A DNA stretch of 64,000 nucleotides from Ooceraea biroi (lineage: Eukaryota > Arthropoda > Insecta > Hymenoptera > Formicidae). The position numbers and the translations under genes were made by a program. Below, piece after piece: positions 23,813 through 38,800 of the stretch. A model generated the notes under the pieces. It saw only the letters and a program-made list of their open reading frames with translations. It did no database searches and was not told the origin of the DNA. Numbering within the stretch: the first letter of the stretch is position 1; each line of letters opens with the position of its first letter. The stretch is from NCBI RefSeq assembly GCF_003672135.1, contig NC_039507.1, forward strand, positions 3,611,624-3,675,623. The letters run 5' to 3'.

Positions 23813-26800
23813 GGAGAGTGAGGGAGAACATGGAATTAGACGTAATGAAGCGTCTTCCCCCGCGCCGCACCGCGTTTCATGGAACTGAGGAGACGAGGGC
23901 TGATGGGGCGTCGCGATCCCGCGAGGGTACTGCGCGCCGCGAGTGTCGGCTGTAACGATGTCGGATTGCGGATTGCGTTGTACTGCACCGTCACGACGAG
24001 GACGCCGTACGAGTGCACGACAGAAGCGGATTCGGCGGACGTGAGGACGCGGAAGTGGATCGACGTAGTATAGGTAAAGAGATCCCCCGCTGCCTCTCTT
24101 CGTGGCTGAACGCAGTTGCGAGGCAACGGCGTGGCGCGTGTGCACGTGCGCGATTAGAAGCAGACTAAAGCTTGCATCGTAAAACGGCGGCTTCTGCTTT
24201 CACACTCGTGAATTTGTAGCAATAATGAGAGTTCTAGTCAGAAAAAGCCTTACAATCTGCCATTTTCGATTGCACTTCGTTAAATTTTTTATATTCTGCA
24301 CATCTACGCGAAGTTAAAAAAAAGGGGAACGTGAAAGGAACTGGGAAAAATAGCTGGAAAGGATCAAATAGACAGTTTCGTGTATCAGTTACCATCCCTG
24401 CGAAAAATAAGGGATCATCGGAGAGAAATAAAACGGATGGTGCAAAATACAAAGTTACAAAATTAAGCAAAATTGAGATTAATCGTTCAAAACAAGAGTC
24501 TGGTAATTCCTACGATATTAAGGAAAGCGATGTTTCATTTATTCGATGTACTTGTTTTTCATTCACGCGAGGCATGGATTATGCGAGCGTGCACTTTGCT
24601 GTTAGGTATCCGGTAATATTTCATTGTCTAGTGGAAGATTCATGGATGATATAGCTTTATGAAAGATGTAATATTAATAGTCCTTAAGAACTAAGTGGAT
24701 GTAAAGGGCGTTAAAACGCGATATCTCCACTTCATTTTCACGGCATTTTGAACCAATTAGACAGATAATACTGCTAAAAGCCATTTCCGATTAGCTTGAT
24801 TACTTTGCGTATCATGCGGGACGAGCATCAAAAATGACAACCGTATGCAGATTCGGAAAACTAAAAACATTTTGATACATGCATCAGTTTTCTTTTCCAT
24901 TGTTCACTTGCGTTCGTTCCGTTTCCCGAAAAGGTACGGCAACGCAGGGCAAGGCGAGCGCAAGCCAAGGGGGGCGGCGGATGGGCGCAGTTACTGCTGA
25001 TCGTTAAAAGGCGCATAAAAAAGGGAGAGGAGAAGGCGCTGGGTGGATGGATGGGTGGCGGTGGGGGGAGGTCAGAGGAAGCGGCGCGAGAAGTAACAAT
25101 AAAAATTCGTCGGCGTTCGTGTTTCGTCGCCGTGGTAGGAGCGGAGGGACGTAGGCGGGGGAGGGCGGGGGAGGGCGGGCGGAGTAGCGAGGAGTACGAC
25201 GGGGGTTAAAGCGAGTCAAGAGAGAGAGGGAGAGAGAGAGAAAGAGGAAGAGAGGGTGCGAGAAACGGTGAGGGAGGGAGGAACGCTTGGGGTGGTCGGT
25301 GGAGCAGGGTGCGTAATGAAACGATATTGAGTAGCCGTGGTAGGGAGGGTCGCTGCGAGACGGTGGGGGTCGTCTTCAACCCTCTCCGCCGATTGACCTC
25401 GCTTCGACGAGGCGAGGGTGGGGACAAGCCAGGGGCGGACGTTGGTAGGGCACCGGCACGGTGGGGGGCCGAACGCCGAGAACCCACTGCTCGCGAGGGT
25501 CGCGGCAAGAAGGGGGTCCGTTAAATTGACGAAAATGACACGGCACCTTCTCTCCATCCGTTTCCCACTCGCTCTTCGTACACCCCTTCACTTTGTTTTT
25601 TTTCTTCCATTTCGGCAAACGATGTGTCAGCGACGACGCCCGGAATCCTTCAAGGAACTTCAAAGCTATATTAGCACTCGAAGCCAAGAATGATTAGAAG
25701 TAAATCGTAATAGGCGAATTCGTTGAATTGAAATAAACGCGTAATCCAGAATCCAGAAAGTCGTACGCAGTATTGTCGATGGAAATAAAATCTCTCTCTT
25801 TCTCTAAGGGTTGCTTTAAAATTTAATTAAACTTCTCCACCATATGTTATGTGCATACACTTAAGATAGAATTGAACGATATACTCCATCTTATAGTAAT
25901 GGATGGCTGTATTTGTACTGATTGTACTGATACAGGGTAACTATTTCTCCAAAGATATATCTTAATTATTGCTGTGCTATTGCACTTTTGGAATAATGAC
26001 ATAATGTCATAATTTAACGTAAAAAATTGTGCTCTGCCATTCCACATTCTGTTGTTTTGTGAGTGACTCATATTTAAAATGTTTCGTCATTAGTTACAAT
26101 ATTTTTCATAAAATCCGGTCACTATCAAATTCTTAGTAATCAATCTTTGTAATACTCTACTCTGGCGTCTTTTGATCCTCCGACAGCGTGTGCGATACGA
26201 AGCGTGCACAAACTCTCCTAAATCCTCAGTCAGAATTTGATGTACAATGCTTTTAGATATGCCGATGAATTTCTCAATGAATCTTGTAGACATACAGCTT
26301 TTTCGAGCGAAGGATTTAAAGTAGTTTTTGCACATTTTCGGAGGTACGACTTGTTTCTGACGACGGACTCTCACGAAATCGAGCATACTATCTAAAAATC
26401 CGAACAATTACTGCCATACATATTTTTCATTATTTTGTACATTTCGCAAACTATTTTGCTTAGTTTAAAACAAAATTTAATATTGGGTTTTTGTTCCATA
26501 ATGATTTTTCGACTAATGTTAATAAGATATTGTCACATTTAATGTCAAAACTAACGCAGATATGCTAACGCCTTAAAATTTTGAGTCATAGCTGAAATGT
26601 CAAGCTTCATAACGCAATCATTTATTACGAAATAATCCTGCAGGAAACAATTTTTAAAAATCAGTTGCACCAGAGCCTGGACAAACCGTCAAATTTTTAC
26701 GCATAATTATTTTAGACCATATTTGCTTTTAGATTTTTCTCTTTGCATAATTAAAAAATACTAGTTTAAAAAGTAAAATAGATTTGATATTTTCGCAAAT

Positions 26801-29800
26801 TTTTCTCTATGAAGTGTTTATTTTACAGACTATTTTGTTAAATCGTTCATGACTGATGCTTCGCAACGACGTACGTTTATGCTTGAAGTCATTGTGTTTT
26901 ACAGTTTTGTTTCGTATCACTTTCGACATAAATCTTATATATTAATCTTGCTAAACTCATCGCGCGCGGCAATTAAACCGTTCCGCTTTGGAACTTCGCG
27001 CTTGCATAACCGATTGCTTCAGTACGACGAAAGAAAAGTTTCTCAATGGTCGACTGTGCATCGATGTGCGAAACGCCATTTTAAATAACGATCATCCGGA
27101 CATACGAGCGGCAAATGTTTCGAAAGTGGAAAATGGGTCAACGTCCGAAACAATCGGATAACAGGATATTAAGCGATTACGTGCACTCTGGGGATAATTA
27201 GTGCGGCTGACTGGTTCGTTAACGAACAACGTTAGCGTTTAGTAGTCGCGGAATAGCAAAGCGAGCACGAATAAAAAGTGCAGGTAGACTGGGTGTCCTA
27301 ATGAAGCGAAGAACATACGATTGTCATCCCGCCCGAGTCTTAACTGATTAAAACAGCGCGATAAGCAGCGCGTGTCGATGAATCCGTCGTGCATTTATTT
27401 GACATTCATGGGCGCGCAGTCGGGTCTCCCATCGTGTGGATGACGTCTCGTAACTCCGGTTCATAAATCAGTTACTTCGTTTCCCCGTGCCTCGTTCGCG
27501 TCCGAATGCGCCGCCGGGAAGCCCGCAATACGATAAAGCAATTTACAACTGCTTCTGTGTTCTTCGCGCCACCTCGCGCCAAGTTTCCTCCGTCGCCCCG
27601 AAAGTTAGACAGTAATCTCGCGTAATTAACGTCCTCGGCTTTTAAATTATTTATGAGATAAATAATTTCGAGCGACTAAATTCGCTATCGTCGGATCGCC
27701 GACTGTGACTGCTACCGGTTGAAGATTAAAAGGTTTGCCGTGCTGTTTCGCAAATTCGCAAATTGTTCACTCACGGCCAATGTTAAAGCGCGCGATCGAG
27801 ATATTAATCCCAATTTTAATATCGATCGAGATTAATACCAGTAAAATAACGTCAATAAGCCGTTTTGTAGTTTTTATTCCATTCTAATGCTACTAATTAA
27901 ACTGATATTGCACTATTGACGCTTGACAAATCAAACAAAAGATAAATGTCCATTGATGTCGCGCTAATATTATTAAAATCAAAATACCTGCGAAACAAGA
28001 GGAAGAGCGATAGAGGATATATCCGACTAATAAGGATATCATTAAAATCAGAAATTTTACAAAGCTAGAAAAAAGCACAGTACCGTAAATCCCATCAGTT
28101 CCCTCTCTCCCGTTCTTTTCTTTTATTTCGTTTCACACCTGTCGGATAATAATAATAGGATAGAATGATTACGGCTCTGCCGCGGATGTAGCGTAATTCA
28201 TTTCGAATGATGAGACGCGTTCCACACGTTCCCCGTCACGATCCACGAGCGGGCCGTTAGAATATCATTCGCACATGCGGTGGTGAAGCGAGGCGGGGGT
28301 TGAAAACACGGGAGCTAATCCGGTGACGGATGGCGGCGGTGATCTGTTGCGTTTTAATCGTCCCTCGCGCGCGTACGCCGCAAAATTTCATCCGCGCGAG
28401 GCTTCGCTTTATCACGCCGACCGAAACGCCGATATTCAACCGCTGCAAAGCTCGCTCCTTTTCGCTCGCATGCGCGTGTACGTTGAAAAAGCGACATTGT
28501 GAGCCCTCTCCTCTCTTTCTCCTCTGTCTCTTTCTCTCGTCGCGCTCCCTCTCGATTCACGTGCACACGTCGGCAATAGCATCTCTCTTCTCTTTTCCGC
28601 ACCGTACGCTAACTGTTGCATTCTGGATGCATGCTCTCTCTTACGCTGTCTCTTTTTCTCCCTCCCTCTCTCTCTCTCTCTCTCTGTCTCTCTTCTTTTC
28701 TCTCTCTCGCTCGCTCGCTTTTATCTACTACTCTCTTGAGTTGCTTGCTTCTTTCGTTTATCGTCTCGTCTTTCCTACAGTTCGCCTCTTCTGACCATTT
28801 CAACATTTTCGTTAGCTTGTTACCTTACACGGTATCGTTCGGTACGTAATGTGATGCATGAATGAATAGTACACTTTTATAGTAAAAGCAGGTAAAAATG
28901 CATTCTTCTCTGTGCAAATGCATTTAATTTCGCTTTGTTTCTATATAAGTTTCATTTCGGTATAATATTCATTCTGCGAAAAATTTGATAGTAGTATTTA
29001 GAGTAGATCTTATGCAGAATTTCACTCAAGCTAACGAGTAATAAATTATTAAATCACTGTCCGACTTTGTGCGCCCGATAAGCGACTTATCTCTTTCCTT
29101 TATAAGGAAAATATTTTTCAACCTTGCGCTGTTCACGGCTATGCATTATCTTGTGTATGTATTATTAGCCGTAGTACAAATTCAGGGTGACAGATTTGTA
29201 AGTCCAAATCTCCGTGACAATTTTATTGAGCGCAATTCGGTGTTACGGATATCGTAACTGCGAAAGTGGATCGGCGAATCTCGATAGAGATGAACCTCCC
29301 CTTCGATGGTCTGGGCTCCATCACTGTTTCCTCTTTGTCACTGACGAATCCACCGTGGTCCGTACGGTAATATTTCGCGATGCTACTCTTCTCGCGGCTG
29401 TAACACTAGACAGCGTAGAGCGATAAATGGGTCACCAGACAACGACACCGCTGCCTCGTTTGGTGTCCGATTACCGCTTAGGCAGACGCGATTTACGACG
29501 AAAGTCTCGTTAGACGTGCACGACGTCGACGAAAAGTTGGCGCACCTCACGTTGAATGTCGTCCCACGATGCGAAAAAAACTCGCTGATTAAACAGATCG
29601 AAAACGCACGCGTTCACACTAAAAAGAATCATTACTCATATCACCTTGATCGATTTGGATCAATTCCACGAAATCTGTCTTGTTTTCATTTTAATTTACG
29701 ATTACTGCGTTATCTTTGCGCGTCGCGGCACTAAATTAACTTGCATCACACTCATTTGACAGACAGTTATCGTTAAATTGTGAATCTGTTAATGTCATTA

Positions 29801-32800
29801 GACATATGTTGGATATATTTAGTACGATGATTCGTTTCGACATGTTTCGAAGAGGTTGCAATCGTCTGCGTTGGAGCTAATCCGCCGTTAAAGTTCTCAT
29901 AATCATTAGTTGCCGCAAAGAATGGGAGTGGTCATAGTTGCAAAATAATTGCTACATGCAACTTGTAAAATAATGAATGATTATAATTTGCAGCCGGAGT
30001 CAGTAAAACGCAGTGGGTATTGGTTCCATCTAAATAATTAACGCGAGGACTGCTTTTATATAACCAGGACATATATTTATATTTTTTAGAGAAAGTATTA
30101 ATAGATTGAAGAACTCCGAAGGAATATATATATAGAAGTACTTGCCATGCAACTAAAAAATTCAAAGGTTACTTTTCGGATGTCTAAAAATGCACGAAAG
30201 ATTAGAATGCTCAAGAATAGAATTCGATATTCTTTAAGACATTTCTAGTTTTAACCAAGTCTCGATAAATCGATCAATTTGCGAAGAATTGTCCGCGAGG
30301 TCAGTTCGCTTTCGTGCCATATTCCTGCACATGTGTCGTCGCGTGATGCGAGTCTGAAGGTACATGGGAACTAATGAAACTTCAGTTTCAGGTTCCAACT
30401 CTCTCAGCGTGACCTACAAAATTAATCTTGTCCGAAAGCTTTGTCAATTCCCTGAAATCACATGTCACGTAGAAGCTCAGGACGAAACATGTTTCATTCA
30501 ACGTATCTCCTTATTTGATAGCATCGTTATTAAAGGCTGCTTAAACGGTCCTCCAAGAATCAACTTCGCTTTGAAAATTTGTTACCCGACCCTGTTGCAT
30601 GCACACATACACACACTCACTCACACACTCACGCACCTTCGTAACCGCCGTTAAAGAAAAGGAAGCGGCTGCTCGATAGTGCATTGGTTGCCTCACGACC
30701 GTTAGTCAGCCAGGAGGAGTGTGAATGGGGAGCGAGAGGAAGGGGGGCGAGGGGAAGACAAAGAGAATGGTTCTAAAAGATTCGGCAGCTGGCACCTCGT
30801 CCGCCGATGTCTGAAAGCCCTCCACGTGCATTTCGTCGGCATGTCGAACTTCATGACGAGAACCAGCACCGAAAACTGTTACGACGTGGAGGAACAGTAG
30901 CCTGGCATTGTCGCGATCGTTAAAATGGGTCTCGCGCGAGAGAATTCATGAGGGAACTGACCGTCCGCGCGCGTGTGATGGTTTGGGAATTATTTTCTGT
31001 TTCATAGAACGTTAATTATACGAGCGGCGATTGCGATCTTAGGGCGAGAGAGTGTGGGTGACACGGGGCTCGAAACCCTGTTTCGTGCTCGTGACTGTTC
31101 CGTTAACACTTTCATGCTCAAGGGGACCCGATCAAGGGATCAGACAACGCCGACAACAATGAGTCTCCATGGGAACTCTCGTTTCGCGCAACTTACTATT
31201 CATCGTTACTTATTTCTGCCCTACGCTGATGCGCTGGAGATCGAGGATTTCGATATAAAAGACGAGTACATGCGCGCGATCGCTGTCCTCGAGCATCATT
31301 TCGAGACGCTAATGAGGCACGGCCGAGAGGCGCACAACGTGTGCCCTCGCGAAAGAGACAGGCAACTTTTCTCGCGAGTCTTTCGACATCATCCATCGTG
31401 CGCGCCGTTGTCCTTCGCTCGCCTCGGAAACCGTCGGCGAACCCGCCAGGTGAATGGGATTCTCGCGCGATCATGCAACAAAGCGACGCAGATAACTCGC
31501 GTCTAGGCGTGAACGTCTGTTTTTCTGTTTCTTTTTGTTCCTTCCATCAGATCGCGACTATCGCGTTTACTCAGCTGCCATGAAACGAGGTCTGAAAGTA
31601 ACAGCGATCCAGTTCGCCGCGACGGCGTGCATTATGCAAACGGAGATGTCCATTAACGGGTGTCCATTCGGTTTCGTTCGGCGTCGCGATCGCGCGAGTT
31701 CTCTCGCTTATCGGCGACGGTTACGGAGATTTCGGCGCGGAGATGCTCGGAGATTAACGAGAGTGGGATGATGCACTCACGTGCATCATATTATTACAAA
31801 TAAATGTAATGTATTATTAATTGAGATCCATTAGAGATTGTGCATGCGCATAGCGGATCCCATATTATTTTATAGTAATATTCGCGGATTTTATGTATTA
31901 ATAATCAATTTCATTCATATATTTAGAGACCAGTCATTCCTCTTAATAGAATAATCGTGTAAATTCAGTGACGACCGAGGGGTTGGTCACTAGCGGTTAC
32001 AGTGTACAAAAATTACCCTTGATACGGATTACCTTTAACTTACCTCAGATTCCTTAAGATTACCTAATACTACAACAGTTCGATCAAATAACTTGGCAAA
32101 AGTTTCAATTTATTGTCAAAATTCATCAATGCCGTATTTTCCGTATTGATTTCAGCCGGTAGTTTCCTCGATGATTGTTCAGAATGAATATATATCGCGC
32201 ATACGCGCGAAACAATTGCAGTCCGATCTTGCATCCTTATTGTTAGCACAAGTCGAACGATTGAGAGAGAAAACATTACAAGACGTGGTACCGCTGCTGG
32301 TGTCCAATAGCTGTCTCACTCGAATGGAGAGAGTGCAAGTGAGATAGTTATAGGGCAGTGGTATCACGATTACCTTAGATTACCTCAGATTATCCGAGAC
32401 TACCCTAAGAATTACCTAGACCTTGTACAAAAATTACCTCAGTGACCAACCCCTTGGTGACGACTTTATATGTTTCGCACACCAGTTAATCTTCAAAACA
32501 TCAGAGTTTGACATCAGAGTCAAACGTCACATGTGTCCCCAAAAATCGGTATCGACTATTCCGGGGTGCGTCAGTTACGTAGTATCAAGCCGTTCATCCC
32601 CGAAGCGCGTGCATGATGAGGCGTAACGGCCGGAAATCGTCTGAAAAGTGCAACTAATTCCGGCTGATTCAGGGGACGACGAAGAAAATATGCCGGATTT
32701 ATACCTGTTCGTGCCGTCTGGTCTGGGCCGACGACGACGGACCGCTCGTTATCGCAATTACGGTTGCGTATTTATAGCGTCCGGAACGCGCTTTTGACGC

Positions 32801-35800
32801 GGCCGAGTCGCAAGCGAGTTTCGGACAAAGGATGGCCTTGTATGCGTCTCGCGAGAGTCGGCTGTAGTGAGGACCATGGGCCGAGCGAGATCGAAAGAGG
32901 AAGAAACGAGAAAGAGGGAGACCGGGCGAGAAATCGGCCATTTTCTAATCTTTTGTTCTTGCCTAAACCGGACCACCTAAACCAATGGCATTGCCCGAAA
33001 CGGGCCGATGATTAGAGAACGTAGGTGTGTAGTCTGAAGGAACGCGGTGAGTGGCGGGACCGTCAGGCCCCGCTAAAAATCCCGTCTTCGCTATTGGTCG
33101 GGCGAGTTGCTCGAGGCCATTCGATTTAGAATTGGGAAATGGTGTCGCTGTATCTATGTGTCTTCGCCGTATCTATGTGGGCGTGAGAAGTGGTCCACTC
33201 ACGAATCATCGCCTCGATGGCCATTACGAGGATGATGTCATTGATGTTTTTTATCAATTTTGCGCTCGAGAACAGTCGAACGTAATTCTTGTACAGATTC
33301 CAGAGGAGTATAACAAGAAGAACGAATTATTATGACGTGTAATTTGGTAATCGAATTAGGAATAGTTAAGTATAAAATGGAAATAAGACATAAGTGTTAA
33401 GCGAGTGCATTCTTTAATATTATTCAAGACTGATTAGCATTTATATTACAATACGTAGATATATATTTTAGAATCGAGGAAAATAGATCAATCGGATGTG
33501 GATTCTTATAATTAGAAAATGCTTCAGTTTTCTCGAATTTATATCTGTCGACTATTAATATTATTTCTTAATAAAAATGTCATTACTTCGTTTTCTACAT
33601 CTTTTAACGTTCCATCTCTTCACTTTTAATATTACGCACATTTTGCATAATAATATTAGTTAGACTCCATCCGTGTTAGCAAAACCTTGATGAAACGCGC
33701 AGAGAATATTCGCTTTTCGTTTAACTTATTTTTTCAATACAACTACACACGAAACGTCTCGGAAGTTGAAGAAATCGTAGCTGCTCACAAGCGGTCAATC
33801 TACACGTAGAGTCAGATAATGATTTTATTCGTCGAACTATCCCGAGTGTAGCGTCATTGGTTTAATCCCGGGCGTGGTCACCCGCCCTACTTCTTCGTCT
33901 TCTTAAATGGCACGAGAGATAAGATTGGTTCGGCACCTCCTGCCTAGAATTTCATCCGAGGGCCGCGCCTGCAGTCTAATTACTTCTGGATAGGATCGAT
34001 CGAGGACTCGGACTTTGCTCGCCGTGAATGTATAACGAGCTGGCAGATTCCTCAATGAAACAGTCGCGGAAAACATGTAGATATATTGTCTGCATTGTTT
34101 TCTCACATGTCGTTCTCGTCAAGGAAAAGTCGCGTTAGCTCGTTAGGAAAAAAGCTAAATGGCGTAATGCTAATAAGATGATAATTCTAACAGAATACCA
34201 TTTCCATGTGCTATTAAGGATAAACGTTTATTTGTTTACTATTATTCAGCGTGCGATCTGTTAAGCACACGAAACTCTAGCATCAGTAGTAGCAAGAAAT
34301 TTATTCAAGAAATTTTCATTTGTTATAAGGATATTAACATTTATTTATGTGTATATGATATTTCCAATAAAATCAGGATAAAGTGTTGAAAAATTTGTTA
34401 AATAATAGTAAAAAATAATTATTCGCAGTGTGTGTGCGCGCGCGCTAGAAAATTGATGAATTTTAAATCATTGCGAGTACTAGATATTTTATTTACTATG
34501 ACTACACGTCTTCCTAATGCACGATCTTATTATATTTTGTTTATTCATACGAGCGGAGATGCCGCCATTGTTAATGCATACCCGGTAGTGAACCGCATGC
34601 CTGCATCTCGTCGGTATAAGTTGGCGCACTTTACCTTCGTCAATTGTACACTACGCGAATCTTAATGAAGCCAATCCAGCCTTATGAAGGGAAAGAAGCA
34701 TCGTTGCTTTGGGCCGATGATTAATATCGTGATAATCCGTTCGCAGTCATCGCGCAAATCATTGCGAGATAAGCGGCTTGCCACGCATTGTTACACGCAT
34801 GATTCCGCGGAAAGCGCTGAATCGCGCAAACTTCCGCGTAGCGCAGTTTGTGGACTTTTGTGATTCCTCGATGCACTTGTAAATCCGCTTGGTGGTCATC
34901 GAGAAGTCATCGTGAAAATGTGAAATGCAGATTTTGTATTGTTTCACCGTTTTAAGTAATCGCATTAACATGTCTTCGTTTTTAAATTAGTTGGTTGGCT
35001 GAATCAAAATGCGCAAATTTCTGCAATGAGAGAAAAACATCTATCGAACAATCGACGAGCTGCAGCCAGATTTTCATGAGTCATTAGACAACCTTGAAGT
35101 TTGTACGCTCTGGCGTGACGATGACTTGGCCGATTCCTGTGGTCATGATGAGAACGCATACGTGACGATTCCAAAGAAATTAGCGATTTTCTCGACGTCT
35201 TTTTCTCTTGTCCTAGCGAGTTTTTGGTGAATCAAGATCACGAATTCTCTCTCTCTCTCTCTCTTTTTCTCTTTGTCTCTATCTGCTACAGCTACACTCA
35301 TAGCAGTTATCAAGGTTTGATTATGCGAATCGAGTATCCGAATGTAGATATGGTGAATGAGGGCAAAGAGATTGAATAACGCTAAAGAATTTGAACCTGA
35401 ATTTAGCAGTTCCAATAACGAGCAATAAAATATAAGTAATAACTCAATTAGATTGATAACGTATTTTAGAAATCGTCACACACATACACACACACAGAGG
35501 GAAAGAGAAACTTGAGACTTTTCGAGGTATTTTCATTACTTTCTTGTTTCGTACGCACAATTTGCATCCGATTATAAACGGCAATTTATCATATTCTATC
35601 GACAAGAAAGTAATGTTCATTAACGTATAAAGATATGTTACGTTTATTTTCTCTCTATTATATCACTATATCTTAATTAGCACATCGCCTTTCGAGCGTA
35701 TTCATCACTAAGCGTTATCACAAATGTGCGATAAGGAACTCGTCGATAAGCAATTAACATTTCGCTGCAAACATTACTGCGCGCGTGTCACAAATTATTT

Positions 35801-38800
35801 ATTAGGTAAACGATTTGATTAGTTGATCTCGTTATCTGATGTCGCGCGCGTTTTGGAATCTGCGTATTTTATCAAGGATCGCGAAGAGGAATCGAATTTC
35901 GTAAAACAGTGATAATGATACTCCCTGTATGCGATCGAGTGAAAATTCGGTGCGAGTACATTGAATTTAGGTCGAAAGGTCAACGTTGTCAAAAGAAGTG
36001 TGTCAGGACGTGTGCAAGCAAACCAAAAATTATTGGCTGCTATATTTTGCATTTTTACTGATGCTTGTTCTTCATGCTCGCGTGTTCCATCTGTAAAATA
36101 AATTTTTTATATGTTTTTACCAAAATGCACCAACAGACCAAACGATGTCATCAAATATTTCGCGCAGACTTGCAATTGAAATCAGCTTATGACTCATTGC
36201 GTTACACGCAAACACGAAAACTCCATCGCGAGTCTTGGATGTATTGTATTTATCGGGACGCGCATAAGACTCTCGTGGGACGTCTTATCGCAACCTAAAA
36301 CTTTACTGCCGAGGATGGATGCGCTGGCGAAATGCAAGCGTACGCAACTTTATGAGATTTCAATCAACCGCGTCCGCCAGTTGCGCGGCCAGAAATCACA
36401 AACTGCATTATCGGTATGTGCAGATAAGCCTTTCGAATTTTGCAAATCTCTCTCTCTCTCTCTCTGCACTATATCATGATTTTTACATGATTTTACGAAT
36501 ATTTTCCGATCTGTGAATGATGTAACTATTTCCTCCGTCAATATTTTTTCTTTTTATTAGAATACATGTAAAGAGTAGATTTATTTGAATTACGTATTGC
36601 ATCGTACGAATTATTTTTGTTTCTCCTCACCATCTTATAGACAGATTGATTGTAACGAGAGATTGAAAATATGTGTTTGTATGTCGCGAAGCATTGAAGA
36701 AATTTTAAATGCGATATCTCTAATATGTGATAAGTTCCGCATTATGCTGCTTCTTATCAGCGGGTAATTTAATTTTATGATCCGCGAAAACGCTATACAG
36801 TCAACCGCAGAAAATTTATAACAACAGTAAAATACCGAACAGAAGTATTAAAATGTTACTTTATGTTAGGCTCTCTTACAGAGAAGAATTGGTCGTTTAC
36901 CTTCATTTCGCACAGCTGCTTTCTAACATAATTTAATGGCTGAACACGCACCGCGAGAATTAGATCAGTATATAATCAATCCCATTGCGATTACAGTTAA
37001 TAATGAGTCTTTTTTTTTCTCTGCTGCAAGGTCGCCAAATTATTTTGATTATGAGTAGGAGAATTAAGACGCGAGTTGCTGCGACATTAAAACTTTTTCG
37101 AAAATAACGATAAAGGCGTAAGCTCCACTTAATACCTCAGTATTAAGCTCGTCCCTGACCGTAATATCCGTCGTGCATTTTTCTGACAAGCATGCGCAAA
37201 CACACACACACATATATATACACACAAACACGTCTTGCGGCGTGGCCGACGTGGATCCAGTTCGCGTTTCCGCAAAGCGCATTATACCTGTATTTGATAA
37301 GCTGCGTGGAAGTAGAGCGTTTAAATAATGGCCGCACAAACGTCGGCGATGGGCGTCGCCATGCTCGTTCGAAACGTTCGACAAACAATAATAATTTATT
37401 CAGATGTTTTTCATGTACGCTTCCGAGCGACCGCGTTAATTCGAGCAGGTTTCTCAGTTTATTTTCTTCCACGCGGCTCGGCTTAAAGGAATCATATTTA
37501 AAAGAGGCATAATATGCAACGGAAGCAATTCAATTTTTCGTGTATCTCTCGGCTGCCAATGCTATTTCCCAAGAAATCATTTTCGCGCATCACTATTACA
37601 TTATTATGTTTCAAGTTTTGATCTTCATCGGAAAAAATATGTTCCTCATGCAAACTCTCGACGCAAAATTTCGCGGAATAGTGGGATAATGATTTTTGAT
37701 TCGTCACTCGAATCACCTGCGAATCACGTTGAGCCATCCTGCTAGGCGTTGCTATGTGATTACTCATCCCTAAACTTGTAATATCTGCCCGAGGTATAGA
37801 TATTGCGATGTTCAGCGAATATTACTCATGGTCACGATTGTTATTAGTTATACCAGTTTTCTGGAAATACTTGTCTTCAGTTTGCAAATATAATTGGATA
37901 ATAATTTAGAGATGCACTTTAGAGTTACAGCTGCTGAAGCGATAGCTACGCGGATCTGAAAAATGGACGTCCCCGGTTGAGGATTAAGGATTAACGTTTC
38001 GTTTGTTCGGGCGAACGTTGTATAATTGCGTGCTAGCCGAGATGATCAATTGCACTCTCGTTCTTCGCGAGGTAATTTGCGCTTATTCACGAACTCAAGC
38101 GAAACCCGCGATATGTCTTCCACGACCATCAACGGTGAACAACGAACCCCGAAATTCGCGCACACGTCACGCCCATCCCTTGGCATTAAAAATTAATTTC
38201 GCTACTTGTTCCGACCTTTCCGTCAACTTTGCTTCGAAAACCGATTAACATGCTAATGCCGTTACATATTAATCACCATTACTGCCGGGCGAGCGCTCGT
38301 CCATATTGACAATAAATTTAAGTGATTAAAGTTGCAGTCGATCCTCAATCGAAACTCGATGAGCGTGTTAGTTAGGCCAGTTTCAGAGAATATGTCACGA
38401 TGTGGTACTATCAAATAGATACTTAACGATATTAATATCGAATAAATTCTAGTGTAGTCCATTGATACCTAATACGTTTATTGCATTCAAATGCACGTGT
38501 GCGGACTCGTGTCCCGCTGACTGATCTACTTTGTGAAATGAAAGTTGAAAGCTACAGGTTGATAATAAAAGCTTGAAATCTGTGTCAGTTTGCATGTTAG
38601 ATGTCGCATTTTGCAAGATGATTACAACGATATTCACTCGCCTCTCGAAACGTGCGATTGTACAGTTATTAATTTCTCCTGTCGCGCGCGCGTTCGTCGC
38701 TAATATACGTGTAAATCGATAACGCAGTAATTATCGAGCGAAACGCATAATTAACGACTGAACTAATTAACGGCTGAAACGTATAAGACTCATTACGCTC

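Noticed and set aside
31060..31085. Hairpin with a loop resembling a tRNA T loop (ACGGGGCTCGAAACCCTG)
   Set aside because: No other tRNA arms around it; it looks like a chance hairpin.
31054..31506. A 150-codon + strand open frame in intron 1
   Set aside because: No family recognised, no exon-like continuation, and a GC-rich setting where chance ORFs are common.
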